Assembly (NCBI RefSeq): GCF_002906855.1
Contig: NZ_MINI01000038.1
Coordinates: 1,984,001 to 2,048,000, forward strand
Origin: Pseudomonas putida
Lineage (GTDB): Bacteria > Pseudomonadota > Gammaproteobacteria > Pseudomonadales > Pseudomonadaceae
Length of the DNA: 64,000 nt
Direction: 5' to 3'
Under the pieces are notes generated by a model. The model was not told where the DNA came from, made no database searches, and saw only the letters and a program-made list of their open reading frames with translations. The position numbers were made by a program, and so were the translations under genes. Of this stretch, positions 25,861-35,017 are shown one piece after another. Numbering within the stretch: the first letter of the stretch is position 1; every line of letters begins with the position of its first letter.

Positions 25861-28800
25861 AGCGCCCACGCTTGCCTGGCAACGGCGCAAACAGCGCCTC
25901 GATCTCCTCATCCCCCAGCCGCCATTGCCCCGCCTGCCCACCATCGAGCAGGCTCGCCGCCAGTGCTGCCTTTTCCTGCTGCAGCGCCTGGATCTTCTCT
26001 TCCACCGTCCCCCGGGTAATCAGCTTGAACACGAACACCGGCTTGTCCTGGCCAATCCGGTAGGCGCGGTCGGTCGCCTGGTTCTCGCTGGCCGGGTTCC
26101 ACCACGGGTCGAAGTGGATCACGGTGTCCGCAGCGGTGAGGTTCAGCCCCACACCCCCAGCCTTGAGGCTGATCAGGAATACTTCGCTGTCCCCCTGCTG
26201 GAACTGTTGCACCGGCGTGCGCCGGTCGCGGGTGTCGCCGGTAAGCAGGCTGTAGCGGATCTTGCGCTTTTCCAGCTCCTGCTCGATCAGCGCCAGCATC
26301 GAAGTGAACTGCGAGAACAGCAGAACCCGGCGGCCCTCGCTGAGCAGCTCTTCGAGCATCTCCAGCAGCGCACCTAGCTTGCCTTTGTCGGCCTGGTTGC
26401 CCTTGGTCTCGACACCTTTGACCAGGCGCAGGTCGCAGCACACCTGGCGCAGCTTGAGCAGGGCGTCGAGGATCACGATCTGGCTGCGCGCCGCGCCATT
26501 GCGGGCGATTTCGTCGCGGACCTTCTTGTCCATGGCCACGCGCACCGCTTCATAGGTGTCGCGTTGGGCGTCACTGAGTTCAACCCAGTGGACCATTTCA
26601 GTTTTGGCCGGCAGCTCGGTGGCCACCTGTTCCTTGGTGCGGCGCAGCAGGAATGGGCGCACCCGGCTGACCAGGTGGGCCAGGCGCTCGGTATCGGCGT
26701 GGCGTTCGATCGGGGTGCGGTAATCCTGGTTGAAGCGTTTCACGTCACCCAGCCAGCCGGGCATGAGGAAGTGGAAGATCGACCACAGCTCACCCAGGTT
26801 GTTCTCCATTGGCGTGCCGGTCAGGCACAGGCGCTGGTTGGCCTGCAGCTCGCAGACGGCGAGGGCGGCCTTGCTGGTGCTGCTCTTGATGTTCTGCGCC
26901 TCGTCCAGCACCAGCACATGCCAGGCTTGAGCGCTCAGGTGTTCCAGGTCGCGTGGTACCAGGGCATAGGTGCTGAGCACCAGGTCGTATTCGTGCAGCT
27001 TGGCGAAGTGCTTGCTGCGGCCCGGTCCGTGCAGGGCCAGAACACGCAGGCCAGGGGCGAAGCGTTGGGCTTCGTCGAGCCAGTTGGGCACCAGGCTGGT
27101 GGGCATCACTGCCAGTGCCGGGGCGGTCAGGCGCCCGGCCTGTTTTTCCAGCAGCAGGTGGGCCAGGGCCTGCAGGGTCTTGCCCAGCCCCATGTCATCG
27201 CCAAGGATGCCGCCGGTGCCCATTTCGCGCAGGGCCTGCAGCCAGTTCAGGCCCTGCTGCTGGTAGGGCCGCAAGGTGGCGTTGAGCCCGACCGGCACTT
27301 CGACCTGCAAGTCGCGGGCATCGCGCAGGCGTCGGCCGAGGTCGCGCACATGGGCGCCGCCTTCCCAGTGCAGTGGCAGGTGTTCGATGTCGTTCAGGCG
27401 TGCGGCGTCGGCGCGGTCCATGCGCAGGGTCGGGCCGACCGCATCCTCGTGCAGGTACAGCTCGCCGAGTGTGCCCATCACCGCCTTGATGCGGCCGTAG
27501 GGCAGGGCGACGCGCAGCGCCGGGCTGTCCAGGCGGCCACGGTTGAGGTCGATCAGCAGGTGCTCGTCGTCGCTGCGCCGCGCCAGCTCGCTGGGGCGCA
27601 GCAGCTCGGGGTTGCTACGCAGCAGTTGCAGCACGATCGGCAGCAGGCTGTGGCGCTGGCCTTCGACCACGATGCCCAGTTCCAGGTCGAACCATTCATG
27701 CCCAGGCGCTTCGTCGATGCTGGCGTACCAGTCGTCCACCTCCTGCAGGTTGAAGGCGAAGTCGCGGTGGGTGTCGATGTCCCAGCCGGCCTCGCGCAAG
27801 CGTGGCAGGCTCTCACGGGCGAAGCGCAGCCAGGCCTCGTCGTCGGGCAGCTGGAGCATCTCGCCAGCGCTGTCGGGCAAGGCTTTGCTCTGCCGGGTGG
27901 CGGGCTTGAAACCGAGGTCGCGCAGCACCTTGCGCAGCGCCTGCTCGGCCTGGGGCTGGCGGCGGATGCGCTGGCTGGTGGCGTCGACCAGGCGGGTCAA
28001 TGGCTTGTCGTCGCTGCCGCTGGCGCGCAGGCCGTCGTAGTCGAACGCCAGTGCGGCGCGGTGCTGCATCTGCCGTTGCATGCGCCCGGTCTTGGGCGTG
28101 TAGGCACTGAATTCGAGGCTGCCAAGGGTCAGATGAGGTTTGGGGTGGATATCGTCGATCACTTGCACATCTACGGTCGTGGGCGTGGGAACCCGGTGAT
28201 TCAGGGCTTTTAGCTTATGGCTGAGGGGCACCACGAGGTGTTCCGGCACATCGGGCGCGATCGTCAGCTGCATGGCGATGTGCGGGTCCAGGGTGTGCTC
28301 GACCCTGCCGACTTCCCGGGTCATGACATCGAAATAGTAAAGCGGTAGCAACGGTATGACGCAGAGCAACCGTTCTTCGCCGCTGCACCAGACGCCTCGG
28401 TAGTTGCCATTGTCCAGGCGCACCCAGCGAAACTCGGCAGGGCGTGCAGCACCTTCCTGAAGTAGCGGCAAATCGACATCAAAAAACATCCGGCCGGTTT
28501 CCAGGGCGCGCTGGAACAGCTCGCCTCCTTCCTGGCCTTTGAGTGGATAGCCACGGTCCTGGTAGCCGCCCTGATTGAGTGCGGACAACAGACGCAGAAT
28601 GCGGATGTCATCATCCGTGACGAAGCGCGGCGGTTCGTACAGGAATTCGTAAAGAGACTGGACGCGGCTGTAGCGGATGCCATCTTCAGTGCGCGTGCCC
28701 TTGCGTACCTGCAAGGCGCAACCTGCACCTTCGGTCAGTTTGAGCTGATAGCACACCATGCGGCCGCGTTTGTCTTGCGAGTCGGCGGTTCTAGGTGGCG

Positions 28801-29167
28801 CCTGTTCCAGGTCGGTGAGCCAGCGCTGCAGTTCAGCGGGCAGTGTGCCCTGGCTTTGCGCAGGTGTGGAGTACGGGTCACTCAGTAAAAAGAGCGCGGC
28901 TGCGCAGTGTTTGCAGTTGTGCCCCACGGGGCAGCTGCACTGGCCGCGCACGTGGCAGCGGCCGTTGACGGCATTGACGGTGATGGTTTGCCGATAATGG
29001 TTGCCTTCGCTCCCTTTGCAGTTGGCCTCGATGATCGCCCCCGAGCAGCTTTCGATCTCGACCTTGCCTTCTTCGGCGTACCGTTCGGCACGCTTGAGGG
29101 TTGCCTGGCTGAACGATTGGGTCCAGTTCGGATATTCGTTCAGCAACGCCAAGGCATCATGCTTCAT
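25859..29167 (-). CDS. SNF2-family DEAD/DEAH helicase-like ATPase with SWIM zinc finger
   Basis: 1102 aa. A SWIM zinc finger lies near the N terminus (about 75-92, C-x-C plus C-K-H-C in CSCPVGHNCKHC). A bacterial SNF2-associated domain fills the middle. The ATPase has GDDMGLGKT (motif I), DEAQ (II), LTGTPMENN (III), FSQFTSML (IV) and GGVGLNLTAADTVIHFDPWWNPA with AYRIGQ (V-VI). It is a dsDNA translocase of the HepA/RapA-like superfamily 2; its partner is unknown. It is the third gene of mfd-csiV-SNF2, 4 nt after csiV, which links it to transcription or repair. Confidence 0.92.
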   Translation of the reverse strand: MKHDALALLNEYPNWTQSFSQATLKRAERYAEEGKVEIESCSGAIIEANCKGSEGNHYRQTITVNAVNGRCHVRGQCSCPVGHNCKHCAAALFLLSDPYSTPAQSQGTLPAELQRWLTDLEQAPPRTADSQDKRGRMVCYQLKLTEGAGCALQVRKGTRTEDGIRYSRVQSLYEFLYEPPRFVTDDDIRILRLLSALNQGGYQDRGYPLKGQEGGELFQRALETGRMFFDVDLPLLQEGAARPAEFRWVRLDNGNYRGVWCSGEERLLCVIPLLPLYYFDVMTREVGRVEHTLDPHIAMQLTIAPDVPEHLVVPLSHKLKALNHRVPTPTTVDVQVIDDIHPKPHLTLGSLEFSAYTPKTGRMQRQMQHRAALAFDYDGLRASGSDDKPLTRLVDATSQRIRRQPQAEQALRKVLRDLGFKPATRQSKALPDSAGEMLQLPDDEAWLRFARESLPRLREAGWDIDTHRDFAFNLQEVDDWYASIDEAPGHEWFDLELGIVVEGQRHSLLPIVLQLLRSNPELLRPSELARRSDDEHLLIDLNRGRLDSPALRVALPYGRIKAVMGTLGELYLHEDAVGPTLRMDRADAARLNDIEHLPLHWEGGAHVRDLGRRLRDARDLQVEVPVGLNATLRPYQQQGLNWLQALREMGTGGILGDDMGLGKTLQALAHLLLEKQAGRLTAPALAVMPTSLVPNWLDEAQRFAPGLRVLALHGPGRSKHFAKLHEYDLVLSTYALVPRDLEHLSAQAWHVLVLDEAQNIKSSTSKAALAVCELQANQRLCLTGTPMENNLGELWSIFHFLMPGWLGDVKRFNQDYRTPIERHADTERLAHLVSRVRPFLLRRTKEQVATELPAKTEMVHWVELSDAQRDTYEAVRVAMDKKVRDEIARNGAARSQIVILDALLKLRQVCCDLRLVKGVETKGNQADKGKLGALLEMLEELLSEGRRVLLFSQFTSMLALIEQELEKRKIRYSLLTGDTRDRRTPVQQFQQGDSEVFLISLKAGGVGLNLTAADTVIHFDPWWNPASENQATDRAYRIGQDKPVFVFKLITRGTVEEKIQALQQEKAALAASLLDGGQAGQWRLGDEEIEALFAPLPGKRGR

Positions 29168-29171
29168 CGGC

Positions 29172-29744
29172 TTACTGCTCCATCATCTCCGGGTCCATCA
29201 CTGGCATCTTCGGCGTGCCCGGTGGCGTGACCTTCAGCAGCAGCGCCAGGTGGCCGCCATCAAGGAAGGTCAGCTGGCCGCCTTTCATGTTGCTGTTGCT
29301 CTGCTTGAACTGCTCGCTTTGCAGCACGTTACCGTTGCTGTCGAGCTGGTTGACCCAGAAGTTGGCCTCTACGGCGATGAAGCGACCGGCAGTAATGCCC
29401 AGGTTGCCCTCGATGGGGAAGTGGCCGAACTGCTCGTTGCCGACGCCCAGGGCGATGCGGCTGGTGTCGCTGCTGACCGGCTGCTGCCAGGCCTTGTGCA
29501 ACAGCACGGTGTAGTCGGCGGTGGCCTTCAGCCGGGTGGCCTCGTCCTGCAGGGCCAGCGGGCGTTCGGCGCCCTTGTCCAGGCGCGGGGCGCCGGCGCT
29601 CCAGTCTTCCGGGGCGAACGGGCTGGTGAAGGCGGGCACGCTGTTCTGCCGCACCAGGATCATTTCCACCTGATACATCCCTTCGGCAAAGGCGGCTGGC
29701 GCGAACAGCGCGAGCAGCAGGGTCAGGCAACGGATGGCACGCAT
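29172..29744 (-). CDS. csiV: CsiV family envelope protein
   Basis: 190 aa with a Sec signal peptide (MRAIRCLTLLLALFAPAAFA, about 20 residues). The mature part begins MYQVEMILVRQ, typical of the CsiV (PF10972) family of periplasmic proteins first described as inhibiting division when Min function is lost; the C-terminal LTFLDGGHLALLLKV is also family-like. It is encoded 9 nt after mfd and 4 nt before the helicase gene. The family name rests on recall. Confidence 0.75.
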   Translation of the reverse strand: MRAIRCLTLLLALFAPAAFAEGMYQVEMILVRQNSVPAFTSPFAPEDWSAGAPRLDKGAERPLALQDEATRLKATADYTVLLHKAWQQPVSSDTSRIALGVGNEQFGHFPIEGNLGITAGRFIAVEANFWVNQLDSNGNVLQSEQFKQSNSNMKGGQLTFLDGGHLALLLKVTPPGTPKMPVMDPEMMEQ

Positions 29745-29753
29745 GGATCTTCC

Positions 29754-32700
29754 TTAGGCAGGCTTTGGGGTCAGGCGCTCGAACAGCGCCTCCAGGGTAT
29801 TGAAGCGTTCTTCGGGGCGTTCCATCGGTACCAGGAAGCGGAACTGCGTTGCGCCTTCGAACTTGTAACGTTTGGGCTGGCCCTGGATCAGCTTGATCAG
29901 GGTCAGCGGATCGACCGGGGTCTCGGCTTCGAATTCGAGCTTGCCGCCGTTGGGGCCAGCGTCGACCTTCTTGATGCCGAGGGTTTCCGCCTGCAGCTTG
30001 AGCTGGGTCAGGCGCATCAGGTTCTTGGTCGGCTCGGGCAGCAGGCCGAAGCGGTCGATCATCTCCACTTGCAGGTCCTTGAGGCCTTCTTCGTCGGCCG
30101 CCGAGGCAATGCGCTTGTAGAGGATCAGGCGGGCGTGCACGTCGGGCAGGTAGTCCTCGGGGATCAGCGCCGGCAGGCGCAGGTTGATTTCCGGGCCGCC
30201 GCCCAGCGGCTGCTCGAGGTTGGGCTGGGTACCCTTGCGGATGGCCTTGACCGCACGTTCGAGCATTTCCATGTACAGGGTGAAGCCCACCGCCTGGATC
30301 TGCCCGCTTTGGCCTTCGCCAAGCAGCTCGCCGGCACCGCGGATTTCCAGGTCGTTGGTGGCCAGCACGAAGCCGGCACCGAGGTCCTGGGTATTGGCGA
30401 TGGCCTCCAGGCGCTTTTCGGCGTCGGCGCTGATCTTCTGCCGTTGCGGCGTCAGCAGGTAGGCGTAGGCCTGGTGGTGGCTACGGCCAACGCGGCCGCG
30501 CAGCTGGTGCAGCTGGGCCAGGCCAAACTTGTCGGCACGCTCGATGACGATGGTGTTGGCACTGGGCACGTCGATGCCGGTCTCGATGATGGTCGAGGCA
30601 ATCAGCACGTTGAAGCGCTTGTGGTAGAAGTCGCTCATCACCTGTTCCAGATCGCGCTCGCGCATCTGCCCGTGGCCGATGCCGATACGCGCTTCCGGGA
30701 CCAGTTCGGCCAGGTCGGCGGCGCACTTCTCGATGGTTTTCACATCGTTGTGCAGGTAGTACACCTGGCCGCCGCGCAGCAGCTCACGCAGCAGCGCTTC
30801 CTTGACCGTGCTCTTGTTCTGCTCCATGACGAAGGTGCGCACCGACAGGCGTCGCGCCGGCGGGGTGGCGATGATCGACAGGTCGCGCATGCCCGCCACC
30901 GCCATGTTCAGCGTGCGCGGGATCGGCGTGGCGGTCAGGGTGAGGATGTCCACTTCGCTGCGCAGGGCCTTGAGCTGCTCCTTCTGGCGCACGCCGAAAC
31001 GGTGTTCCTCGTCGATGATCGCCAGGCCCAGGTCCTTGAAACGCACGTCATCCTGCAGCAGCTTGTGGGTGCCGATGAGGATATCGATCTTGCCTTCGGC
31101 GAGGTCGGCGGCCGCAGCGGCCACTTCCTTGGCCGACTTGAAGCGGCTCATCACTTCGACCTTCACCGGCCATTCGGCGAAGCGGTCGCGGAAGCTGTTG
31201 TAGTGCTGCTGGGCAAGCAGGGTGGTTGGCACCAGCACCGCCACCTGGCGGCCACTGTGCACGGCGATGAAGGCTGCGCGCATGGCCACTTCGGTCTTGC
31301 CGAAACCGACGTCGCCGCACACCAGGCGGTCCATCGGCTTGGGTGCCAGCATGTCGACGCGCACCGCCTCGATCGCCGCTTGCTGGTCGGGGGTCTCCTC
31401 GAACGGGAAGCCTGCGCTGAACGTGGCGTAATCGGCAGCCGGGTCGGCAAAGGCATAGCCCTTGCGCGCGGCGCGGCGGGCATAGATGTCGAGCAGCTCG
31501 GCTGCCACGTCGCGAACCTGTTCGGCGGCCTTGCGCTTGGCTTTCTGCCAGGCTTCGGAACCCAGCCGGTGCAGTGGCGCCAGGGCGTCATCGCTGCCGG
31601 TGTAGCGGGCGATCAGGTGCAGGTTGGCCACCGGCACATACAGCTTGGCGCCCTCGGCGTATTCCAGGGTGAGGAATTCGGCGGCCTGGCCGTCGATCTC
31701 CAGGGTGGCAAGGCCCAGGTAGCGGCCCACACCATGGTCGATGTGCACCACCGGTGCGCCTTCGCGCAGCTCGGTGAGGTTCTTGATGACCGCGTCGTTG
31801 GCCGCCTCGCCGCGTTTTTCGCGGCGCCGGCGTTGCATCACGCGCTGGCCGAACAGCGGGCTCTCGGCGACCAGAGCGACGGCCGGGTCTTCCAGCAGCA
31901 GGCCGTCGTCGAGCGGGGCGATGGTGATCGCCAGGCGCTCCCGGCCGGTAATGAAGTCGGCCCAGCTGTCGACCGTCTGCGGGCGCAGCTTGAGGCGTTC
32001 GAGCAGCTCCAGCAGTACCTCGCGGCGGCCCGCCGATTCGGCGGTGAACAGCACGCGGCCGCTGAACTGGTCGAGGAACCCGGCCAGGGCCGCCAGCGGC
32101 TGGTTGGCCTTGGCTTCGATGGCCAGGTTGGGCAGGGCGCGCGCCGGGAAGCGTTCGCGGCCGGCACCGGCTTCGAGGTCGTCGGCGCTGACCACCACCC
32201 GTGGCCACTGCTTGAGCTGGGCGAAGCAGTCTTCCACCGGCAGGAACAGTTCGGCCGGCGGCAGCAGTGGGCGGGTCAGGTCGCCACGGCGTTCTTCATA
32301 GCGCCCGCGCACGTCGTTCCAGAAGTGCTCGGCAGCCTGCTCGACGCCCGGCAGCGAGAACACCTGGGTGTCGGCGGGCAGGTAGTCGAACAGGGTCGAG
32401 GTTTCTTCGAAGAACAGTGGCAGGTAGTACTCGATGCCAGCGGGAATGATGCCGCTGGCCAGGTCCTGGAAGATCGCGCTGCGGCGGAAATCGACATCGA
32501 AGCGCTCACGGAAGCGCGCCTTGAAGCGGGTCACCTCTTCCTTCTGCATGGGGAACTCGCGCGCCGGCAGCAGGCGGATCGAGTCGACCTTGTCGATCGA
32601 GCGCTGGGTCTCCGGGTCAAAGGTGCGCAGGGTCTCGATCTCGTCATCGAACAGGTCGATGCGATAGGGCAGCTTGCTGCCCATCGGGAACAGGTCGATC

Positions 32701-33203
32701 AATGCGCCACGCACGGCGAACTCGCCATGCTCGTAGACCGTGTCGACGCAGCGGTAGCCGGTGGCTTCCAGGCGCGTGCGCATCTGTTCGACGTCGATGG
32801 TCTGGCCCACGTCCAGCACCAGGCTGCTGCCCAGCAGGAAGCGCGTGGGGGCCAGGCGGTGCAGGGCGGTGGTGATCGGTACTACCAGAATGCCGTGGCT
32901 CAGCTCCGGCAGCCGGTAGAGGCTGGCGATACGCTGGGAAATGATGTCCTGGTGTGGCGAGAACAGGTCGTAGGGCAGGGTTTCCCAATCGGGAAACGGC
33001 AGCACCGGCAGTTGCGGAGCAAAGAAGCGCAGCTCCTGTTCCAGACGATCGGCCGCCTGACTGTCGGCGGTCAGCAGCAGGGTGAAGCGGCCCGCGCTGC
33101 TGGCGGCCTCGGCGATGGCCAGGCTGAGGGCGGCACCGGGCAGGTTGCCCCAGGTTTGTTTGCCGGCCGTGGCCGACATTTGCGGAAGGCGCAGAACTGA
33201 CAC
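29754..33203 (-). CDS. mfd: Transcription-repair coupling factor Mfd
   Basis: 1149 aa from a GTG start (VSVLRLPQMS), the normal pseudomonad length. It displaces stalled RNA polymerase and recruits UvrA. The N-terminal UvrB-like domains are followed by a CarD-like RNAP-interacting domain (VHIDHGVGRYLGL). The RecG-like translocase has GDVGFGKTEVA, DEEHRFG and TATPIPRTLNMA, then a C-terminal TRCF domain. The longer ATG ORF to 33320 is rejected; the ATG inside QMSAT lacks a ribosome site, whereas GGAG precedes the GTG by 11 nt. Confidence 0.95.
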   Translation of the reverse strand: MSVLRLPQMSATAGKQTWGNLPGAALSLAIAEAASSAGRFTLLLTADSQAADRLEQELRFFAPQLPVLPFPDWETLPYDLFSPHQDIISQRIASLYRLPELSHGILVVPITTALHRLAPTRFLLGSSLVLDVGQTIDVEQMRTRLEATGYRCVDTVYEHGEFAVRGALIDLFPMGSKLPYRIDLFDDEIETLRTFDPETQRSIDKVDSIRLLPAREFPMQKEEVTRFKARFRERFDVDFRRSAIFQDLASGIIPAGIEYYLPLFFEETSTLFDYLPADTQVFSLPGVEQAAEHFWNDVRGRYEERRGDLTRPLLPPAELFLPVEDCFAQLKQWPRVVVSADDLEAGAGRERFPARALPNLAIEAKANQPLAALAGFLDQFSGRVLFTAESAGRREVLLELLERLKLRPQTVDSWADFITGRERLAITIAPLDDGLLLEDPAVALVAESPLFGQRVMQRRRREKRGEAANDAVIKNLTELREGAPVVHIDHGVGRYLGLATLEIDGQAAEFLTLEYAEGAKLYVPVANLHLIARYTGSDDALAPLHRLGSEAWQKAKRKAAEQVRDVAAELLDIYARRAARKGYAFADPAADYATFSAGFPFEETPDQQAAIEAVRVDMLAPKPMDRLVCGDVGFGKTEVAMRAAFIAVHSGRQVAVLVPTTLLAQQHYNSFRDRFAEWPVKVEVMSRFKSAKEVAAAAADLAEGKIDILIGTHKLLQDDVRFKDLGLAIIDEEHRFGVRQKEQLKALRSEVDILTLTATPIPRTLNMAVAGMRDLSIIATPPARRLSVRTFVMEQNKSTVKEALLRELLRGGQVYYLHNDVKTIEKCAADLAELVPEARIGIGHGQMRERDLEQVMSDFYHKRFNVLIASTIIETGIDVPSANTIVIERADKFGLAQLHQLRGRVGRSHHQAYAYLLTPQRQKISADAEKRLEAIANTQDLGAGFVLATNDLEIRGAGELLGEGQSGQIQAVGFTLYMEMLERAVKAIRKGTQPNLEQPLGGGPEINLRLPALIPEDYLPDVHARLILYKRIASAADEEGLKDLQVEMIDRFGLLPEPTKNLMRLTQLKLQAETLGIKKVDAGPNGGKLEFEAETPVDPLTLIKLIQGQPKRYKFEGATQFRFLVPMERPEERFNTLEALFERLTPKPA

Positions 33204-33387
33204 GGGAGATTGCACTCCAAGCGTTGCGGCAAAGAGATCGATTGTACCGGTGACGGTGCCTGCTGTCAGGCCTCGACAGGCCATGAACTGCGGGCTTTGC
33301 CATCGGCGACAGGCGCTCATTGCCGGTTACGCGCAGGGGCGTCATAATGTAGCCCCTTTTTTCTGTCCCTACATGTGGAAGGTTCCC

Positions 33388-34836
33388 GTGACTCAGAAGC
33401 CCGACCAGTGTCTTGGTGAGTGGATTGATCGTGAAGCTCTGGCTGAAGCGATGATCCCGCTTATCGGTCAGCTCTACCGCAACAACAACGTGGTGAGCTC
33501 GATTTATGGCCGCAGCCTGATCAACCGTTCGGTTATCTCGATCCTCAAAGCCCACCGCTTTGCGCGTCACCGTCAGACCGACGAGACCGAACTGTCCGTA
33601 CACGAGACATTCCCCCTGCTCAAGGCCATGAGCGAGCTGAAACTGGGCGCCGCTTCGGTCGACCTGGGCAAGCTGGCCAACAAGTTCAAGCAGGAAGGCA
33701 ATGGCCGAACTGCCGAGCAGTTTGTCCGTGAAGAACTGGCCGACGTGGTTGGTCAGCAGAACGCTTCGGCTCGCAAGGGTACCGACGTCGTCCTGTACGG
33801 CTTCGGCCGCATTGGCCGCCTGCTGGCGCGCATCCTGATCGAGAAGACCGGTGGCGGCGACGGCCTGCGCCTGCGTGCCATCGTCGTGCGCAAGGGCGCC
33901 GAGAACGACCTGGTCAAGCGCGCCAGCCTGCTGCGCCGTGACTCGGTGCATGGCCCGTTCGATGGCACCATCACCATCGACGAAGCCAACAACACCCTCA
34001 CTGCCAACGGCAACCTGATCCAGATCATCTACGCCAAGAGCCCGAGCGAAGTCGACTACACCCAGTACGGCATCAACAATGCGCTGATCGTCGACAACAC
34101 CGGCGTGTGGCGTGACGCCGACGGCCTGGGCCAGCACCTGGCCTGCCCGGGCGCTGCCCGCGTGATCCTCACCGCACCTGGCAAGGGCGCGCTGAAAAAT
34201 ATCGTGCACGGCATCAACCACGGCGACATCACTGCCGATGACAAGATCATCTCGGCAGCCTCCTGCACCACCAACGCCATCGTGCCGGTGCTCAAGGCCA
34301 TCAACGACCAGTACGGCATCGTCAACGGCCACGTCGAAACCGTTCACTCGTTCACCAACGACCAGAACCTGATCGACAACTTCCACAAGGGCAGCCGCCG
34401 TGGCCGCGCCGCGCCGCTGAACATGGTCATCACCGAAACCGGCGCCGCCACCGCTGCCGCCAAGGCACTGCCAGTGCTGAAGGGCAAGCTGACCGGCAAC
34501 GCCATTCGCGTTCCGACGCCGAACGTTTCGATGGCCATTCTCAACCTGAACCTCGAGAAGCCGACCACCCGCGACGAGATCAACGAGTACCTGCGCCAGA
34601 CCGCCATGCACTCGGAGCTGCACAAGCAGATCGACTACGTCAGCTCGCAGGAAGTGGTTTCGACCGACTTCGTCGGTTCGCGCCACGCCGGTGTGGTGGA
34701 TGCCGAGGCGACCATCGCCAACGACAACCGCGTTGTCCTGTACGTCTGGTACGACAACGAATTCGGTTACAGCTGCCAGGTCGTTCGCGTGATGGAAGAG
34801 ATGTCGGGTGTGAACCCGCCAGCGTTTCCACGCTGA
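33388..34836 (+). CDS. gap: Glyceraldehyde-3-phosphate dehydrogenase, long form with N-terminal extension
   Basis: 482 aa. Residues from about 128 form a normal GAPDH: NAD fold DVVLYGFGRIGRLLARIL, catalytic Cys293 in SAASCTTNA, and C-terminal WYDNEFGYS. The first 125 residues (GEWIDREALAEAMIPLIGQLYRN onward) are an extra helical domain found in this second GAPDH type of pseudomonads. The GTG start has GGAAGG 5-6 nt upstream; the ATG at 33373 has none. It is divergent from mfd. A gluconeogenic or NADP role is possible but not shown by sequence. Confidence 0.92.
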   Translation: MTQKPDQCLGEWIDREALAEAMIPLIGQLYRNNNVVSSIYGRSLINRSVISILKAHRFARHRQTDETELSVHETFPLLKAMSELKLGAASVDLGKLANKFKQEGNGRTAEQFVREELADVVGQQNASARKGTDVVLYGFGRIGRLLARILIEKTGGGDGLRLRAIVVRKGAENDLVKRASLLRRDSVHGPFDGTITIDEANNTLTANGNLIQIIYAKSPSEVDYTQYGINNALIVDNTGVWRDADGLGQHLACPGAARVILTAPGKGALKNIVHGINHGDITADDKIISAASCTTNAIVPVLKAINDQYGIVNGHVETVHSFTNDQNLIDNFHKGSRRGRAAPLNMVITETGAATAAAKALPVLKGKLTGNAIRVPTPNVSMAILNLNLEKPTTRDEINEYLRQTAMHSELHKQIDYVSSQEVVSTDFVGSRHAGVVDAEATIANDNRVVLYVWYDNEFGYSCQVVRVMEEMSGVNPPAFPR

Positions 34837-34854
34837 TTCGCTTGTAAGCGCATG

Positions 34855-34888
34855 AAAAAACGGGAACCTTCGGGTTCCCGTTTTTTTT
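34855..34888 (+). terminator. gap terminator
   Basis: CGGGAACC-TTCG-GGTTCCCG (34861-34880) with A6 before and T8 after. An ultra-stable UUCG tetraloop terminator, usable in both directions. Confidence 0.96.
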
Positions 34889-34907
34889 GCCTGGCATTTG
34901 TGGTCAT

Positions 34908-34999
34908 CTGTGCCGGCCCTTTCGCGGGGCAAGCCCGCTCCTACAGGGAAAAGCGATCGCCTGTAGGAGCGGGCTTGCCCCGCGAAAGGGCCGGCACAG
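34908..34999. repeat. Perfect 40-bp REP inverted pair
   Basis: 34908-34947 and 34960-34999 are exact reverse complements over 40 bp, separated by 12 nt. Each arm is a REP unit ending CGCTCCTACAGG. It lies between gap and apbE. Confidence 0.95.
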
Positions 35000-35017
35000 G
35001 CAATCGAGAACTCGATA

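Noticed and set aside
29001..33200. A 1399-codon plus-strand open frame opposite mfd and csiV
   Set aside because: Antisense shadow of high-GC genes; low-complexity His/Gln/Gly-rich composition and no domain.
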